From assembly GCA_029245725.1 (NCBI GenBank), contig JAQWOT010000226.1, forward strand, positions 50,389 through 114,388: a stretch of 64,000 nucleotides of DNA. The letters are read 5' to 3'. Shown piece by piece: positions 9,078-16,812 of this stretch (its first letter is position 1; each line of letters begins with the position of its first letter). The translations under genes and the position numbers were made by a program. The notes below the pieces were generated by a model, which was not told the origin of the DNA, did not search any database, and saw only the letters and a list, made by a program, of their open reading frames with translations. Source of the stretch: SAR324 cluster bacterium (GTDB lineage: Bacteria; SAR324; NAC60-12).

Positions 9078-10130
9078 TCACTTGAATAAGTTTGTATATC
9101 CTTTTGATCCAGCATTCATTTTCATTTTTAGAATCTCATTTAGATCCGAATCAGTAGCATCAGTCTCATAGAGCATCTTGTAAGAACGTTTTATCTCACC
9201 ACGGAGTGGATAGCTGTGGTGCTCTGGATAGGTTAGCATCCCTAGCCACATCCATGTCAAAGGTGACTCCTGATTAGGAGGATCCCAACGATATCCTCCA
9301 AGTGGCATGGCGTAAACGGTCTTATTGATCGCTGCATCAGTTACTGAAAAGACAGGGTGTTCGATGTAATCTTTGGGAGAAAGTTTTGGTTCGAATCCAT
9401 TCATCAGGACTATGTCTGGATTCCAAGCCACGACCTGCTCTGGGGTTGCATTGTAGAACCCTTTGTTTCCTGCAGCAGGATTGATCCCACCTATGAGATT
9501 GATATAGAAATCGTTATAGGTTCCTTTGCCAGCAACCTGTAAGTTGTTTTTGAATAGCCGAAAATAGAGAACATTTTTCTTCTCCTGGATCTTGGCTGAA
9601 TTGGTTTTGACTTCTTTCAGGGTCTGTTCACGCCAATTCACCATTTTCAGCGCCTTGTCTTCCTTACCAAGTACGGTTGACATGATCCGAATCCACTCTC
9701 GTGCGTCTTGTTCATTCCGAATCTTAATAGCTGCCACATTTAAACCAGCGTTGGTCAAGGGATCGAAGATTTCATCTCCATAGTTTCCCCATTGAAAGAC
9801 CAAATCTGGCTTCAATGCTAAAACTCCCTCAATGTTGGGCATAAAGTTGAATCCACCACCAACAAAATCACTGGGTAATTGAAGCACTTCTGGGAAAAGC
9901 CTACCGAGAAACCGACCTTTCATAGCAGTTTTGGTAAGCTGATGCACTCCCACTAATTTGTCAGCTGAACCGTCGATGGACATGAACATGGAGGGGGCTG
10001 GAATAGGGATGCTGACCACTCTCTCGACTGGATTTTCAAATCGGATTGTCCGGCCCTTTTGGTCGACTACTTCTAGAGCACTGGCTAAAGTGGCCCAAAA
10101 CATACAAATTGTGATTAAGAAACTTCTCAT
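9078..10130 (-). CDS. Periplasmic binding protein, FepB/BtuF-like (metal or metal-chelate)
   Basis: I set the start at ATG 10130 (MRSFLITICMFWATLASA, a signal peptide cleaved after ASA) because it overlaps the upstream stop as ATGA; an in-frame ATG lies upstream at 10145. The mature protein starts LEVVDQKGRTIRFENPVERVV, the standard opening of the peripla_BP_2 fold, and has KPDLVFQWGNYGDEIFDPL. This family binds siderophores, haem, cobalamin, or nickel and cobalt complexes. The C-terminal segment MPLGGYRWDPPNQESPLTWM may shape the pocket. The hydrogenase context makes a nickel complex a reasonable guess only. Confidence 0.88.
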   Translation of the reverse strand: MRSFLITICMFWATLASALEVVDQKGRTIRFENPVERVVSIPIPAPSMFMSIDGSADKLVGVHQLTKTAMKGRFLGRLFPEVLQLPSDFVGGGFNFMPNIEGVLALKPDLVFQWGNYGDEIFDPLTNAGLNVAAIKIRNEQDAREWIRIMSTVLGKEDKALKMVNWREQTLKEVKTNSAKIQEKKNVLYFRLFKNNLQVAGKGTYNDFYINLIGGINPAAGNKGFYNATPEQVVAWNPDIVLMNGFEPKLSPKDYIEHPVFSVTDAAINKTVYAMPLGGYRWDPPNQESPLTWMWLGMLTYPEHHSYPLRGEIKRSYKMLYETDATDSDLNEILKMKMNAGSKGYTNLFK

Positions 10131-10687
10131 AGCCCTATGTTGCAAATTTCGTTAGAAGGCGCTGGAAGGACACGTTGACACATCTCCCATTGTAAAACTC
10201 GGACCTCTGCAGGAGGAAGTTTACCAGCATTCCTGAGATGAACTGCTTCTAAAAATTCATCTCGTACAACACCTGGTTTGATACCTAGGTGGAAACGGGC
10301 TCCCGGACATGTAACCTCAAAGGCATAAATGCCAGAAGAGGCATTTGAACACTCAACAGATACTTCAGTCTCTGGATCAAAGGTAAACCCAGTTTCATGA
10401 TCTGGTTGAAAAAGATAATTGAAGGCATCTCTCATCCCTTTTCCACCAAAGGCTCCTCGGATCTTAACCCCAGTTTTTGGAATTGCTCCGAGGCCTTGTT
10501 CCAAAAGGCATTGTGAGAGTTTGAAACCGAGTGAGAGTCCACACAAGGCCGATCCAGAATGATACTTTAGGAAGTCACCAAAGTGATATGGATATCCCCA
10601 GGTGATTTCTATGTTTTCGTTTAGTGGAAATTGGCTGGCCCACTCAACTAGGCCAGCCTGTGTTGGTGGTTTGGGAGTCAAGCTCAT
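10127..10687 (-). CDS. Conserved protein with weak FmdE-like features
   Basis: The segment FLKYHSGSALCGLSLGFKLSQ (residues about 38-58) resembles the HGHLCPGxxxGxR motif of FmdE-type proteins, which hold a metal or FeS cofactor near molybdenum or metal enzymes, but the first His pair is altered. Other visible parts are GAFGGKGMRDAFNYLF and a C-terminal CQRVLPAPSNEIC with two cysteines. It overlaps the CooC-like gene by 4 bases upstream and the binding-protein gene by 4 bases downstream. So it belongs to the metal supply or assembly part of the operon. I would call the function unknown. Confidence 0.6.
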   Translation of the reverse strand: MSLTPKPPTQAGLVEWASQFPLNENIEITWGYPYHFGDFLKYHSGSALCGLSLGFKLSQCLLEQGLGAIPKTGVKIRGAFGGKGMRDAFNYLFQPDHETGFTFDPETEVSVECSNASSGIYAFEVTCPGARFHLGIKPGVVRDEFLEAVHLRNAGKLPPAEVRVLQWEMCQRVLPAPSNEICNIGL

Positions 10688-11460
10688 CCTTTAGCCAAAA
10701 TCCAATCTGCAATTTGACCGATTGCCTGCATGGATGGGGCTGCTGGATTGAAGTCGATCGGTGCAATTGCTTTCCTTTCGGATTCAATCAAGTTTTCATC
10801 ATGGGGAATAGTCGTGATGATTGGCATAGAATGTTGCTTACAGAATGTCTCGATGGCTTCCCGATCTGCTTCTGTCCTTACCTTGTTAGAGACAGCATAG
10901 AGATGAGGAATCTTTAGCTCGGTTGCCAGCTTAAATGTCCTCATTCCTGCTTCTAAAGAACGATAATAGGGCTCTACCACGATCAGCATCATATCCACAT
11001 TCTTTGCGGTTCCTCGCTTGAGATGCTCCAAACCTGCTTCCATATCAGTGACTGTGTGTTTTCCGTAGCCAGTCAGTTCTACGATGAGGCCGCGCACCGC
11101 ACGGTGAGATGCACACATTCAACCACTGCCAGCGGTTCCATCTGCAGGGTGACCCATGACGATCAGATCAATATTATCAGGTGCCTTTGAGCCGTATTGC
11201 TGAAATAGATCTGATTGAGAAAGTGTCATCTTCAGCACTCGTTCTCCAGCTTCGTCCTCTTCTAATTTCATGACTGTATGAGGGATGAAATTAATATTTC
11301 CGGCATCTTCTCGGCTAATTCCTAAGGTCAGTGCTAAATTAGGATTGGGGTCGCCATCAATAGCCAGAATTTTCTCCTGACGGCTAGCCAGCATTCTTGC
11401 TAACGTTCCAGCAAGAGTAGTTTTCCCAGAACCACCTTTACCAACAGTTGCGATTCTCAT
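10684..11460 (-). CDS. CooC-like nickel-insertion ATPase, read through an in-frame UGA (candidate selenoprotein)
   Basis: CooC is a MinD/SIMIBI ATPase that inserts nickel into carbon monoxide dehydrogenase; related ATPases act in other metallocentres. Visible are the deviant Walker A VGKGGSGKTTLAGTLAR, IDGDPNPNLALTLGI, LIVMGHPADGTAGSG and, after an in-frame TGA at 11119-11121, MCASHRAVRGLIVELTG, LIVVEPYYRSLEAG and VSNKVRTEADREAIE. CooC proteins have a conserved CxC metal-binding pair at this point, so the TGA replaces its first Cys (stop-M-C). Outside this codon the frame is intact over about 258 codons, and both ends overlap neighbours by 4 bases. Selenocysteine insertion is my preferred reading. 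Alternatives are two separate polypeptides (an ATG follows the TGA directly), a recent nonsense mutation, or a sequencing error. Confidence 0.72.
11095..11106 (-). promoter_or_regulatory. Hairpin 3' of the in-frame UGA, possible SECIS core
   Basis: Starting 13 nt after the UGA of the CooC-like gene, the transcript can form CACC-GUGC-GGUG, a 4-bp stem with a 4-nt loop containing GU. A longer alternative pairing (8 bp including G-U pairs, nt 4-11 with 21-28 after the UGA) is also possible. The loop lies at 17-20 nt after the UGA, similar to the apical loop position in the E. coli fdhF SECIS. The match is by position and simple shape only; short hairpins arise by chance. Confidence 0.35.
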
Positions 11461-11981
11461 GTTGCTCCTGATTTTTGTTGATGGAAATGATCTTCAATCA
11501 TTTGTTGGAGTAGCTGTACTGCCTCAGGAATAGCTCTTGAGACAACTTTTGAGAGTTCTAGTGTGCATGGTTCAAGACTGCTTGGCTCACAGGCTAAAAT
11601 TCTTAGATAGGGAGGCAATTTACCTATATTTTTTAAAAATTGAAGAACCCTAGCTGGGGTAGCATAGTGTGTATCTGCGAAGTAATCACGCTGTTGCTGA
11701 ACGTTCAAGGCCAAGTCTTCAACCACAGGCTCAAGTACTCTTAGTGTGCCAGGTGGAAACTTTTCTTCGAAAGCATCAACTAGAATCAAACCTTGGTAAC
11801 TGAGCAGCATTTCCTGAATAATGTTGATGCCTCCAATCCCAGTTTCCATCAACTTTAGACCAGTCTGGGGAGTGTGGCTTTGTTGATAGCCTTGAACAAC
11901 AAGTGGACCGAAGGCATCGTCAGAATTCAACATGTTGCCCACTCCTGCAACAAGCAACTGATGCTGTGCAATCAAGAGCAA
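11457..11981 (-). CDS. Hydrogenase maturation endopeptidase, HyaD/HybD family
   Basis: The family cleaves the C-terminal tail of the hydrogenase large subunit after nickel insertion. Visible are VAGVGNMLNSDDAFGPLVV with the nickel-sensing Asp, LILVDAFEEKFPPGTLRV (second Asp), and a His in the FADTHYATPARVLQFLKN helix; these match the Asp-Asp-His site of HybD. The 174-residue length is typical. It lies 4 bases after the Rieske gene and overlaps the CooC-like gene by 4 bases. Its likely substrate is the large subunit encoded in the same operon. Confidence 0.9.
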   Translation of the reverse strand: MLLIAQHQLLVAGVGNMLNSDDAFGPLVVQGYQQSHTPQTGLKLMETGIGGINIIQEMLLSYQGLILVDAFEEKFPPGTLRVLEPVVEDLALNVQQQRDYFADTHYATPARVLQFLKNIGKLPPYLRILACEPSSLEPCTLELSKVVSRAIPEAVQLLQQMIEDHFHQQKSGAT

Positions 11982-11985
11982 TCTT

Positions 11986-12699
11986 TCAGAAACTGGGGAG
12001 TTCAGGAATGAAGGGCATATCGAGGCCGATCAAGATTCGTGGGGATTCCTTCTTGACTGGATAGCAGCCAAGGTAGGCGTCACTACCTAATCGTGCTCCG
12101 TTACGGATATCATACAAGCAACCTTGGTGGTGAGGGCAAACCAGGGTATAGCCATCGATCTGAGCACCAAACATCAACTCATGGTTAACCATGCACTCTG
12201 CTGAAAATGCGTAGATTTTCCCCTCAACAAAACAGAGAAAAATGAAAACATCTTCGATCTGATCTGAATAGAGTAGGCCAGCTGATAGATTTTCTGCATT
12301 GTGACGGCTGGGAATCCACCGTGCCACCTTGCGAGAGTTGAGAGAGACACTTTGTGAGTCACCACCACTACAGCTTGATGCTGTAGGGAGTAGATCATAT
12401 AGATCCATCAGTGTGCGAATAGGTGGATCTGTGATGACCTGCTCCATGACTCCGTCTTTGAATAAACGAACCAGACGAGTCAGAGATTCACGATGAATCT
12501 GATCGAGAACGTTCAACAATTCAAAAACTCGACGTCGTGCCGGATCGTCTTCGATTTGCTCTAGGGAGGAGACCAAGTAGTCAGCCCTAGCTAACAACTG
12601 ATCCCATTCCTCATTGGTCATGAATCCACGCAGGGCTTGTGGCTCAAATTCCTGCGTATTCTGGTCAGTGATGTTTGCAGCGGCTATGGTCGTCTCCAT
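11986..12699 (-). CDS. Rieske-type iron-sulfur protein of the hydrogenase operon
   Basis: The N-terminal about 130 residues are helical and without recognised motifs. The C-terminal part carries a Rieske-like fold with VCPHHQGCLYDIRNGA for the second Cys-x-x-His box. The first box is less regular (AECMVNHEL rather than CxH), so cluster binding needs checking. Rieske-type proteins accompany several high-affinity hydrogenase operons and are thought to pass electrons from the hydrogenase to quinone or other carriers. The start at 12699 overlaps the previous gene by 35 bases; a later ATG (MTNEEWDQLL, about 12624) is an alternative. Confidence 0.8.
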   Translation of the reverse strand: METTIAAANITDQNTQEFEPQALRGFMTNEEWDQLLARADYLVSSLEQIEDDPARRRVFELLNVLDQIHRESLTRLVRLFKDGVMEQVITDPPIRTLMDLYDLLPTASSCSGGDSQSVSLNSRKVARWIPSRHNAENLSAGLLYSDQIEDVFIFLCFVEGKIYAFSAECMVNHELMFGAQIDGYTLVCPHHQGCLYDIRNGARLGSDAYLGCYPVKKESPRILIGLDMPFIPELPSF

Positions 12700-13003
12700 C
12701 GCAACACCCGTCTACACATTCATAGTGTCCGGGTTGCTGCATCTCATTGAATGATTCGATAAATAGTTTCCCACCTTCCTTGGTACCTGCCTCTAAAAAC
12801 TGATAGCTACCGCTAGGAGTCTGCTCCATTCGTCCTGTTCCGCACAGTTCCTGTAAAATCATCTCCACCTGGTCAGTAGGCTGATTCAAGAAAGGACTGA
12901 GTGTCTGTGCTGTAAATTCATTCCCAAATCCTTCCCCTTGGTACCAAAAGCAAATCTCGAGGATTTCCTCCTTATGCACCAATTCATCAAGTGCAGTGCT
13001 CAT
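12665..13003 (-). CDS. Small protein with Cys/His-rich C-terminal tail
   Basis: I do not recognise this 112-residue protein by name. Residues 10-75 could form a winged-helix-like unit (LSPFLNQPTDQVEMILQELC). The last 20 residues (YECVDGCCDGDDHSRCKHH) contain four Cys and three His and should bind a metal. Its start lies immediately after the stop of the protease-like gene, inside the hydrogenase operon, so a role in cofactor delivery or assembly is plausible. Function is unknown. Confidence 0.7.
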   Translation of the reverse strand: MSTALDELVHKEEILEICFWYQGEGFGNEFTAQTLSPFLNQPTDQVEMILQELCGTGRMEQTPSGSYQFLEAGTKEGGKLFIESFNEMQQPGHYECVDGCCDGDDHSRCKHH

Positions 13004-13642
13004 TCAATTTACATAGTTGAGATGTTGCTTGAATTCATACTTGGTAAATAGTTCTGAGTCTACGAGATCATTGACGGACTTATCCAGAATAGCTTCTCGG
13101 CCAGAAGCCCCATACTGTGCTACAGACCAGGCTAGATCAGCAACTTTTTTGCGGACAACATCGGGGTCGAAGCCAAGAATTTCCAGTAATTCTTCCTCTT
13201 TAGAGCCCATATTTTCAGCCATTACAATTTCTCCAAAAGCATCTCCGGGTAGATCTACCTCTACCGTAAAGACTTCCTTTGGCCACACTTTGAAGTAGTC
13301 CCCAATGACCAGTGTGTTGTCGAGTGAGACAACACCGGTAACTCCTTCGTACATCCGCTCCTGCAACTTCAATGTCGACATCTCTCCTCCGATCCACTTG
13401 TAGACAACAACATTACCAGGCCGCAGACAACCAGCTGAACTTCCAATGAGAACAGTGCGATCGTAAATGGTCTTATGGTCTTGTAGTCGTTGGGTGACGT
13501 GAATCGGACTCCAAGTCATGTTCTCAACTTCGATGATCGTGGATCCCCAATCTCTATCCTGTAAGTCCTGCATCAACAGCGGTCCAAGGGGATAGCGGTC
13601 GAGGATAGGAGAGTGGCCAACAATGCCGATCAATACTCGCAT
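13004..13642 (-). CDS. Hydrogenase protease-like protein without the usual Asp site
   Basis: The N-terminus VLIGIVGHSPILDRYPLGPLL has the shape of a HybD-fold protease start (GxGNxxxxDDxxGP), and TVLIGSSAGCLRPGNVVVYKW recalls the second conserved strand with the PG motif. The metal-binding Asp residues are not in their usual places. It directly follows the large subunit gene (start ATG 13642 overlapping region, chosen over an upstream in-frame codon at 13660). A chaperone or non-peptidase paralogue of the true protease at 11457-11981 is my inference; it may equally be an unrelated conserved hydrogenase-operon protein. Confidence 0.6.
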   Translation of the reverse strand: MRVLIGIVGHSPILDRYPLGPLLMQDLQDRDWGSTIIEVENMTWSPIHVTQRLQDHKTIYDRTVLIGSSAGCLRPGNVVVYKWIGGEMSTLKLQERMYEGVTGVVSLDNTLVIGDYFKVWPKEVFTVEVDLPGDAFGEIVMAENMGSKEEELLEILGFDPDVVRKKVADLAWSVAQYGASGREAILDKSVNDLVDSELFTKYEFKQHLNYVN

Positions 13643-13646
13643 GGAC

Positions 13647-15527
13647 TCAATTGATACCACATGCGCAGGTGGTTACCTCTCTGGTAAATACATGGTCCGA
13701 ACCGTCCACCATAGTGTGAGTTGTACAAGGCATACAAGGGTCAAAACTACGAAGTGCTCGCAAGATATCAATGCCTTTGAACTCTTCGGAAGACTTAAAG
13801 TTACTTTCTAAAATTGGGGTATTCAGCACAGACTTCTCATAAGGTCCGGGCTCTCCCCAGGGTGTCTGAGGGCAGGCGTTGATGGTCGATGGAGTGATGA
13901 TCTGGTAATTGGTTAGCAAACCGTTCTCAATCTCGCAGTGATGGGATAGAAAGCCTCTTCCAGCTCCCCAGAAGCCGGCGCCAATGAATTTACCTGTTTC
14001 AGGAATCTTGAACGGTGTCGCTACTTCACGCTCCCCTCGCTTCCAGAGATCCATTGCTCTGACCCAATTCTCCATATTGACCATGGCATTATAAGCTACT
14101 GCATAAGCTCGTGCTCGATTACGTTCGATCGCATTCCAAACGGGTGGGACTTTCCACTCGATTTTCATCTCTGGCAATTCTGCACCTTTACCGACATTCA
14201 AAACTAGGCTGTTGCCTGTAGATTCAAAAAATTCACTCTTCGGCAGCTTGTTGGCCAAGGCAGAAATATACATTCTAGCATAGGCACCAGCTTCAAATAC
14301 CTTGCGGTCCCAGGTCGGCGTAGTTGACCAACTGTAGCGCTCTTTCCAATTTTGCTGACCAGGCCGTGGAATCGTTGTTTTGTTCCAGGGATGGTAAGGA
14401 CTCAAGGGTGCACCGAGAGGATCCGTTTTGTAGGGATAGTCTTCCCACATCTCGTAGTAGGAGTGTTCAATGAACTCTTCAATGCCTACGTTCAGATCCT
14501 GTAGTCTTGTGGTAACTAATTTCCCATCAACCAATGCCCCCGGTGTAGACCAGCGCATTTCTCCCCAAGTGTTGCAGTTCTCGTAAGAGGCATCATAGTA
14601 GTCTTCGTGGTCCCACTGACCGAAATCAACCATGGTCGCATCTAGCTTACCCACTTCTTTGAACCGCTCATCACACTCATAGAAGAAGTCGTAAATGTCG
14701 TCCCAAATTCCCACACACTTTTTGGAATAGTCGAAGAATTCAGAGAAGCGAATGTAGAATTCATTGAACGTGGTGGTACTGAGGGTGGTAGTGACTCCAC
14801 CTGGGATGATTGTCTCCGGATGCGGATACTTGCCCCCCAGTAGCACGTAGGCTTCTCGGGCAACTCTGGTCATCTGCAACGCCTCAAGATAAAGCTTACC
14901 CGTCAATGGATTGAGATCCGTCATGATCTCTGAAATTTTCCGATACCCATGAAGATGGCTGAAGCGGGTCGGTGTATTCTGTGCCTTTGCCCATATTTCA
15001 GGATTGGTCTCCCGAACGAGTTGTTCTGAATAATCCGGACCCGCAAGCACAAAGAGGTGGAGTGGGTTGTCGTAAAGATATTCACAACTCAGCAACAGAT
15101 TTCGAATGACAATTCCCAGTGGTGGTGGTTTGATTCCCAAGGCCATCTCAATACTGAGGGCAGAGGCTGTGGCATGAACACCCCCACAAACACCGCAGGC
15201 ACGAGAGCTAATGAATGCTGCATCTCGGGGATCACGACCCCGTAAAATCACCTCATAGCCCCGAAAAAGTGTAGCCATCGAATTTGTTTCTACGACTCGT
15301 CTATCATCGAGATTGACGGTGCTGTGGAAAGCCAAAGCACCTGCTACTCGTGTAACTGGATCAAAGTCTTTGTCAAACAATTGACCATTTTTTCGAGCTA
15401 TTTCACGGAGCTTTTCTTCTCGTTCTGCTGGGGTTTTGACCTGATACTGATAAGGATTTGGTACGCCACTCTTTAGATGAGCATTGCCGGCGGAATCAAA
15501 TTCGATAGGGAGATTTTCAAAACACAT
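13647..15527 (-). CDS. [NiFe]-hydrogenase large subunit
   Basis: This 626-residue subunit carries the NiFe centre: L1 motif SSRACGVCGGVHATASA (Cys111, Cys114, His118) and L2 motif RSFDPCMPCTTH (Cys598, Cys601, His604). About 22 residues follow His604 and should be removed by the maturation protease; this tail itself ends in TCACGIN. The sequence type, with PPPLGIVIRNLLLSCEYLYDNPLHL, fits oxygen-tolerant uptake hydrogenases of the actinobacterial (group 1h/5) or Huc-like kind rather than cytochrome b-linked Hya enzymes; phylogeny is needed for a firm group. It is separated from the small subunit gene by five small membrane-protein genes. A Shine-Dalgarno-like AAGG lies about 9 bases before the ATG. 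Confidence 0.95.
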   Translation of the reverse strand: MCFENLPIEFDSAGNAHLKSGVPNPYQYQVKTPAEREEKLREIARKNGQLFDKDFDPVTRVAGALAFHSTVNLDDRRVVETNSMATLFRGYEVILRGRDPRDAAFISSRACGVCGGVHATASALSIEMALGIKPPPLGIVIRNLLLSCEYLYDNPLHLFVLAGPDYSEQLVRETNPEIWAKAQNTPTRFSHLHGYRKISEIMTDLNPLTGKLYLEALQMTRVAREAYVLLGGKYPHPETIIPGGVTTTLSTTTFNEFYIRFSEFFDYSKKCVGIWDDIYDFFYECDERFKEVGKLDATMVDFGQWDHEDYYDASYENCNTWGEMRWSTPGALVDGKLVTTRLQDLNVGIEEFIEHSYYEMWEDYPYKTDPLGAPLSPYHPWNKTTIPRPGQQNWKERYSWSTTPTWDRKVFEAGAYARMYISALANKLPKSEFFESTGNSLVLNVGKGAELPEMKIEWKVPPVWNAIERNRARAYAVAYNAMVNMENWVRAMDLWKRGEREVATPFKIPETGKFIGAGFWGAGRGFLSHHCEIENGLLTNYQIITPSTINACPQTPWGEPGPYEKSVLNTPILESNFKSSEEFKGIDILRALRSFDPCMPCTTHTMVDGSDHVFTREVTTCACGIN

Positions 15528-15545
15528 TGGTTGCCTTTTTTCTTT

Positions 15546-15594
15546 AGGGTTTGATCCCTGAGACTGGATAACGAGCTTGGATAGGCACTGCCTA
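15546..15594. other. Two small inverted repeats in the gap before the large-subunit gene
   Basis: The 92-base gap between the last stalk-like gene and the large subunit is the only sizeable spacer inside this otherwise overlapping stretch. It contains AGGGTTTGATCCCT (15546-15559) and the 13-base palindrome TAGGCACTGCCTA (15582-15594). No T-run follows in the sense of transcription, so they look more like mRNA structure (processing or translation control of the large subunit) than a terminator. Confidence 0.3.
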
Positions 15595-15619
15595 CCACAG
15601 AAAACTCAGCAATTCCTAT

Positions 15620-15985
15620 TTAAGATTTTTTTGAAGGGGCCCAGTGCTTGGAACCTCCTGATATCTTCTGTGGTACTCCGGCTAGACTAGACACTGATTT
15701 GCGGTCTGATGTGGATGCATCATTTGATGATTTTGTTAACTGGACCAGGTTACTCAGAGCAGCCTTGAATTCTTCCAAGAGAACGGTTAGGCCAACATTG
15801 AGTTGCCCAATGCCCTCACCAAGTGGGGCTGTGTTTTGGTTAACCTGTACGAGCCCTCCAGCCAGTAACTCTAAGTTGTCTGCGGTCTTTTTGAGATTCA
15901 GATAGATTCCAATCAAATGATAAGCAACCACCAAGACGATGGCTCCAGCTAGAACCAATGAGATGCTGGTAAGAATAGTAGACAT
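15620..15985 (-). CDS. Single-TM coiled-coil-like protein, stalk candidate 5
   Basis: This 121-residue protein has an N-terminal hydrophobic helix (ILTSISLVLAGAIVLVVAYH) followed by a polar helical segment and a basic Ser/Lys-rich tail. The shared motif of the five neighbours appears as VNQNTAPLGEGIGQLN. It is the last of the five small genes between the hydrogenase subunits and is 2 bases from the previous one. I infer a membrane-anchored structural role for the hydrogenase; no enzymatic motif is seen. Confidence 0.75.
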   Translation of the reverse strand: MSTILTSISLVLAGAIVLVVAYHLIGIYLNLKKTADNLELLAGGLVQVNQNTAPLGEGIGQLNVGLTVLLEEFKAALSNLVQLTKSSNDASTSDRKSVSSLAGVPQKISGGSKHWAPSKKS

Positions 15986-15987
15986 GA

Positions 15988-16263
15988 TTAATCCCTCCCA
16001 CGAGCGAGTTCAGTTGTTAACTGGTGTAGTCCTTTCGTCTGTCCAACAATTTCTGTTGCATGTTCGAGTGTTACCCCCAGTTGCTTTGTATGGGAAGTGT
16101 GATTGGCAATACCAAGTCCGCTTTGAAGCATTTCTCGGCTATACTCACAGATAGATTTCGTGTGAGACAGAGCTTGATTCAAAAGAGACCAAGCGACAGG
16201 AACAATGATGAAGGCAATGATTGCTAGGGTGATACCCCAGATCCAATATGCTGCTTCAGTCAT
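15988..16263 (-). CDS. Single-TM coiled-coil-like protein, stalk candidate 4
   Basis: This protein has 91 residues. The N-terminal membrane helix is WIWGITLAIIAFIIVPVAW, followed by an amphipathic region with the shared motif as IANHTSHTKQLGVTL. The start overlaps the stop of the preceding gene by 8 bases. It is related in layout and motif to its four neighbours, so the set probably arose by tandem duplication. Confidence 0.75.
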   Translation of the reverse strand: MTEAAYWIWGITLAIIAFIIVPVAWSLLNQALSHTKSICEYSREMLQSGLGIANHTSHTKQLGVTLEHATEIVGQTKGLHQLTTELARGRD

Positions 16264-16540
16264 TTTTCTCTCCTGTTGTTGATTTTGGAGTGAGATTGCC
16301 TGCCAAGACTGGCAGACCTCCTTTTATATTTGCCAAAACAGAGTTTGTCTGCTCCAGCAATGGTGGCAAGTGCGATGTTTGCTTCTCTATGGCCCGCAAT
16401 CCCAACCGCAGTTTCGCCAGAAAACTTTCTGGAGTCCCTCCGATGGCAGCTAATTGATGGTTGATCTGTATCAGCGCCCAGGCCACGACTGCTAGGAATA
16501 CTAGGGTGACAATGCAACTCAGTAAAACCATGAACGTCAT
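16256..16540 (-). CDS. Single-TM coiled-coil-like protein, stalk candidate 3
   Basis: This protein has 94 residues. The membrane helix is FMVLLSCIVTLVFLAVVAWAL, followed by the shared motif as IEKQTSHLPPLLEQTN and a glycine-containing C-terminus. The start overlaps the preceding stop by 4 bases (ATGA). A longer product in another frame over this region is a shadow. No catalytic or cofactor-binding residues are visible. Confidence 0.75.
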   Translation of the reverse strand: MTFMVLLSCIVTLVFLAVVAWALIQINHQLAAIGGTPESFLAKLRLGLRAIEKQTSHLPPLLEQTNSVLANIKGGLPVLAGNLTPKSTTGEKND

Positions 16541-16812
16541 TTGGACTCTCCACTCTTTGGTTTAGTGAGTTCAATGCAATTGACAGCATGGGTCAAGGCA
16601 CGGTTTAAGTGACTGATTGACTGGCCCAAGATAGGAACATGAATTGTGTTGTTAGCGACCCTCTGGCCAGTATCCCAAATTTTTGAGACAGCCTGATGAA
16701 TCGTCCGAGCGTTGCCTATAACGATTAGTAGCAGAATGGCAGCTACGCAAATCACCACAACTCCTAACCCCAAAGCAATCCACCAAAGTAAAATGTTTTC
16801 ATCGACAGTCAT
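16537..16812 (-). CDS. Single-TM coiled-coil-like protein, stalk candidate 2
   Basis: This protein has 91 residues. The membrane helix is LLWWIALGLGVVVICVAAIL, extended by LLIVIGNARTIHQAV. The shared motif reads VANNTIHVPILGQSIS, followed by a helix HLNRALTHAVNCIEL. It overlaps both neighbours by 4 bases, so translation of the set is coupled and the stoichiometry is probably balanced. Confidence 0.75.
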   Translation of the reverse strand: MTVDENILLWWIALGLGVVVICVAAILLLIVIGNARTIHQAVSKIWDTGQRVANNTIHVPILGQSISHLNRALTHAVNCIELTKPKSGESK

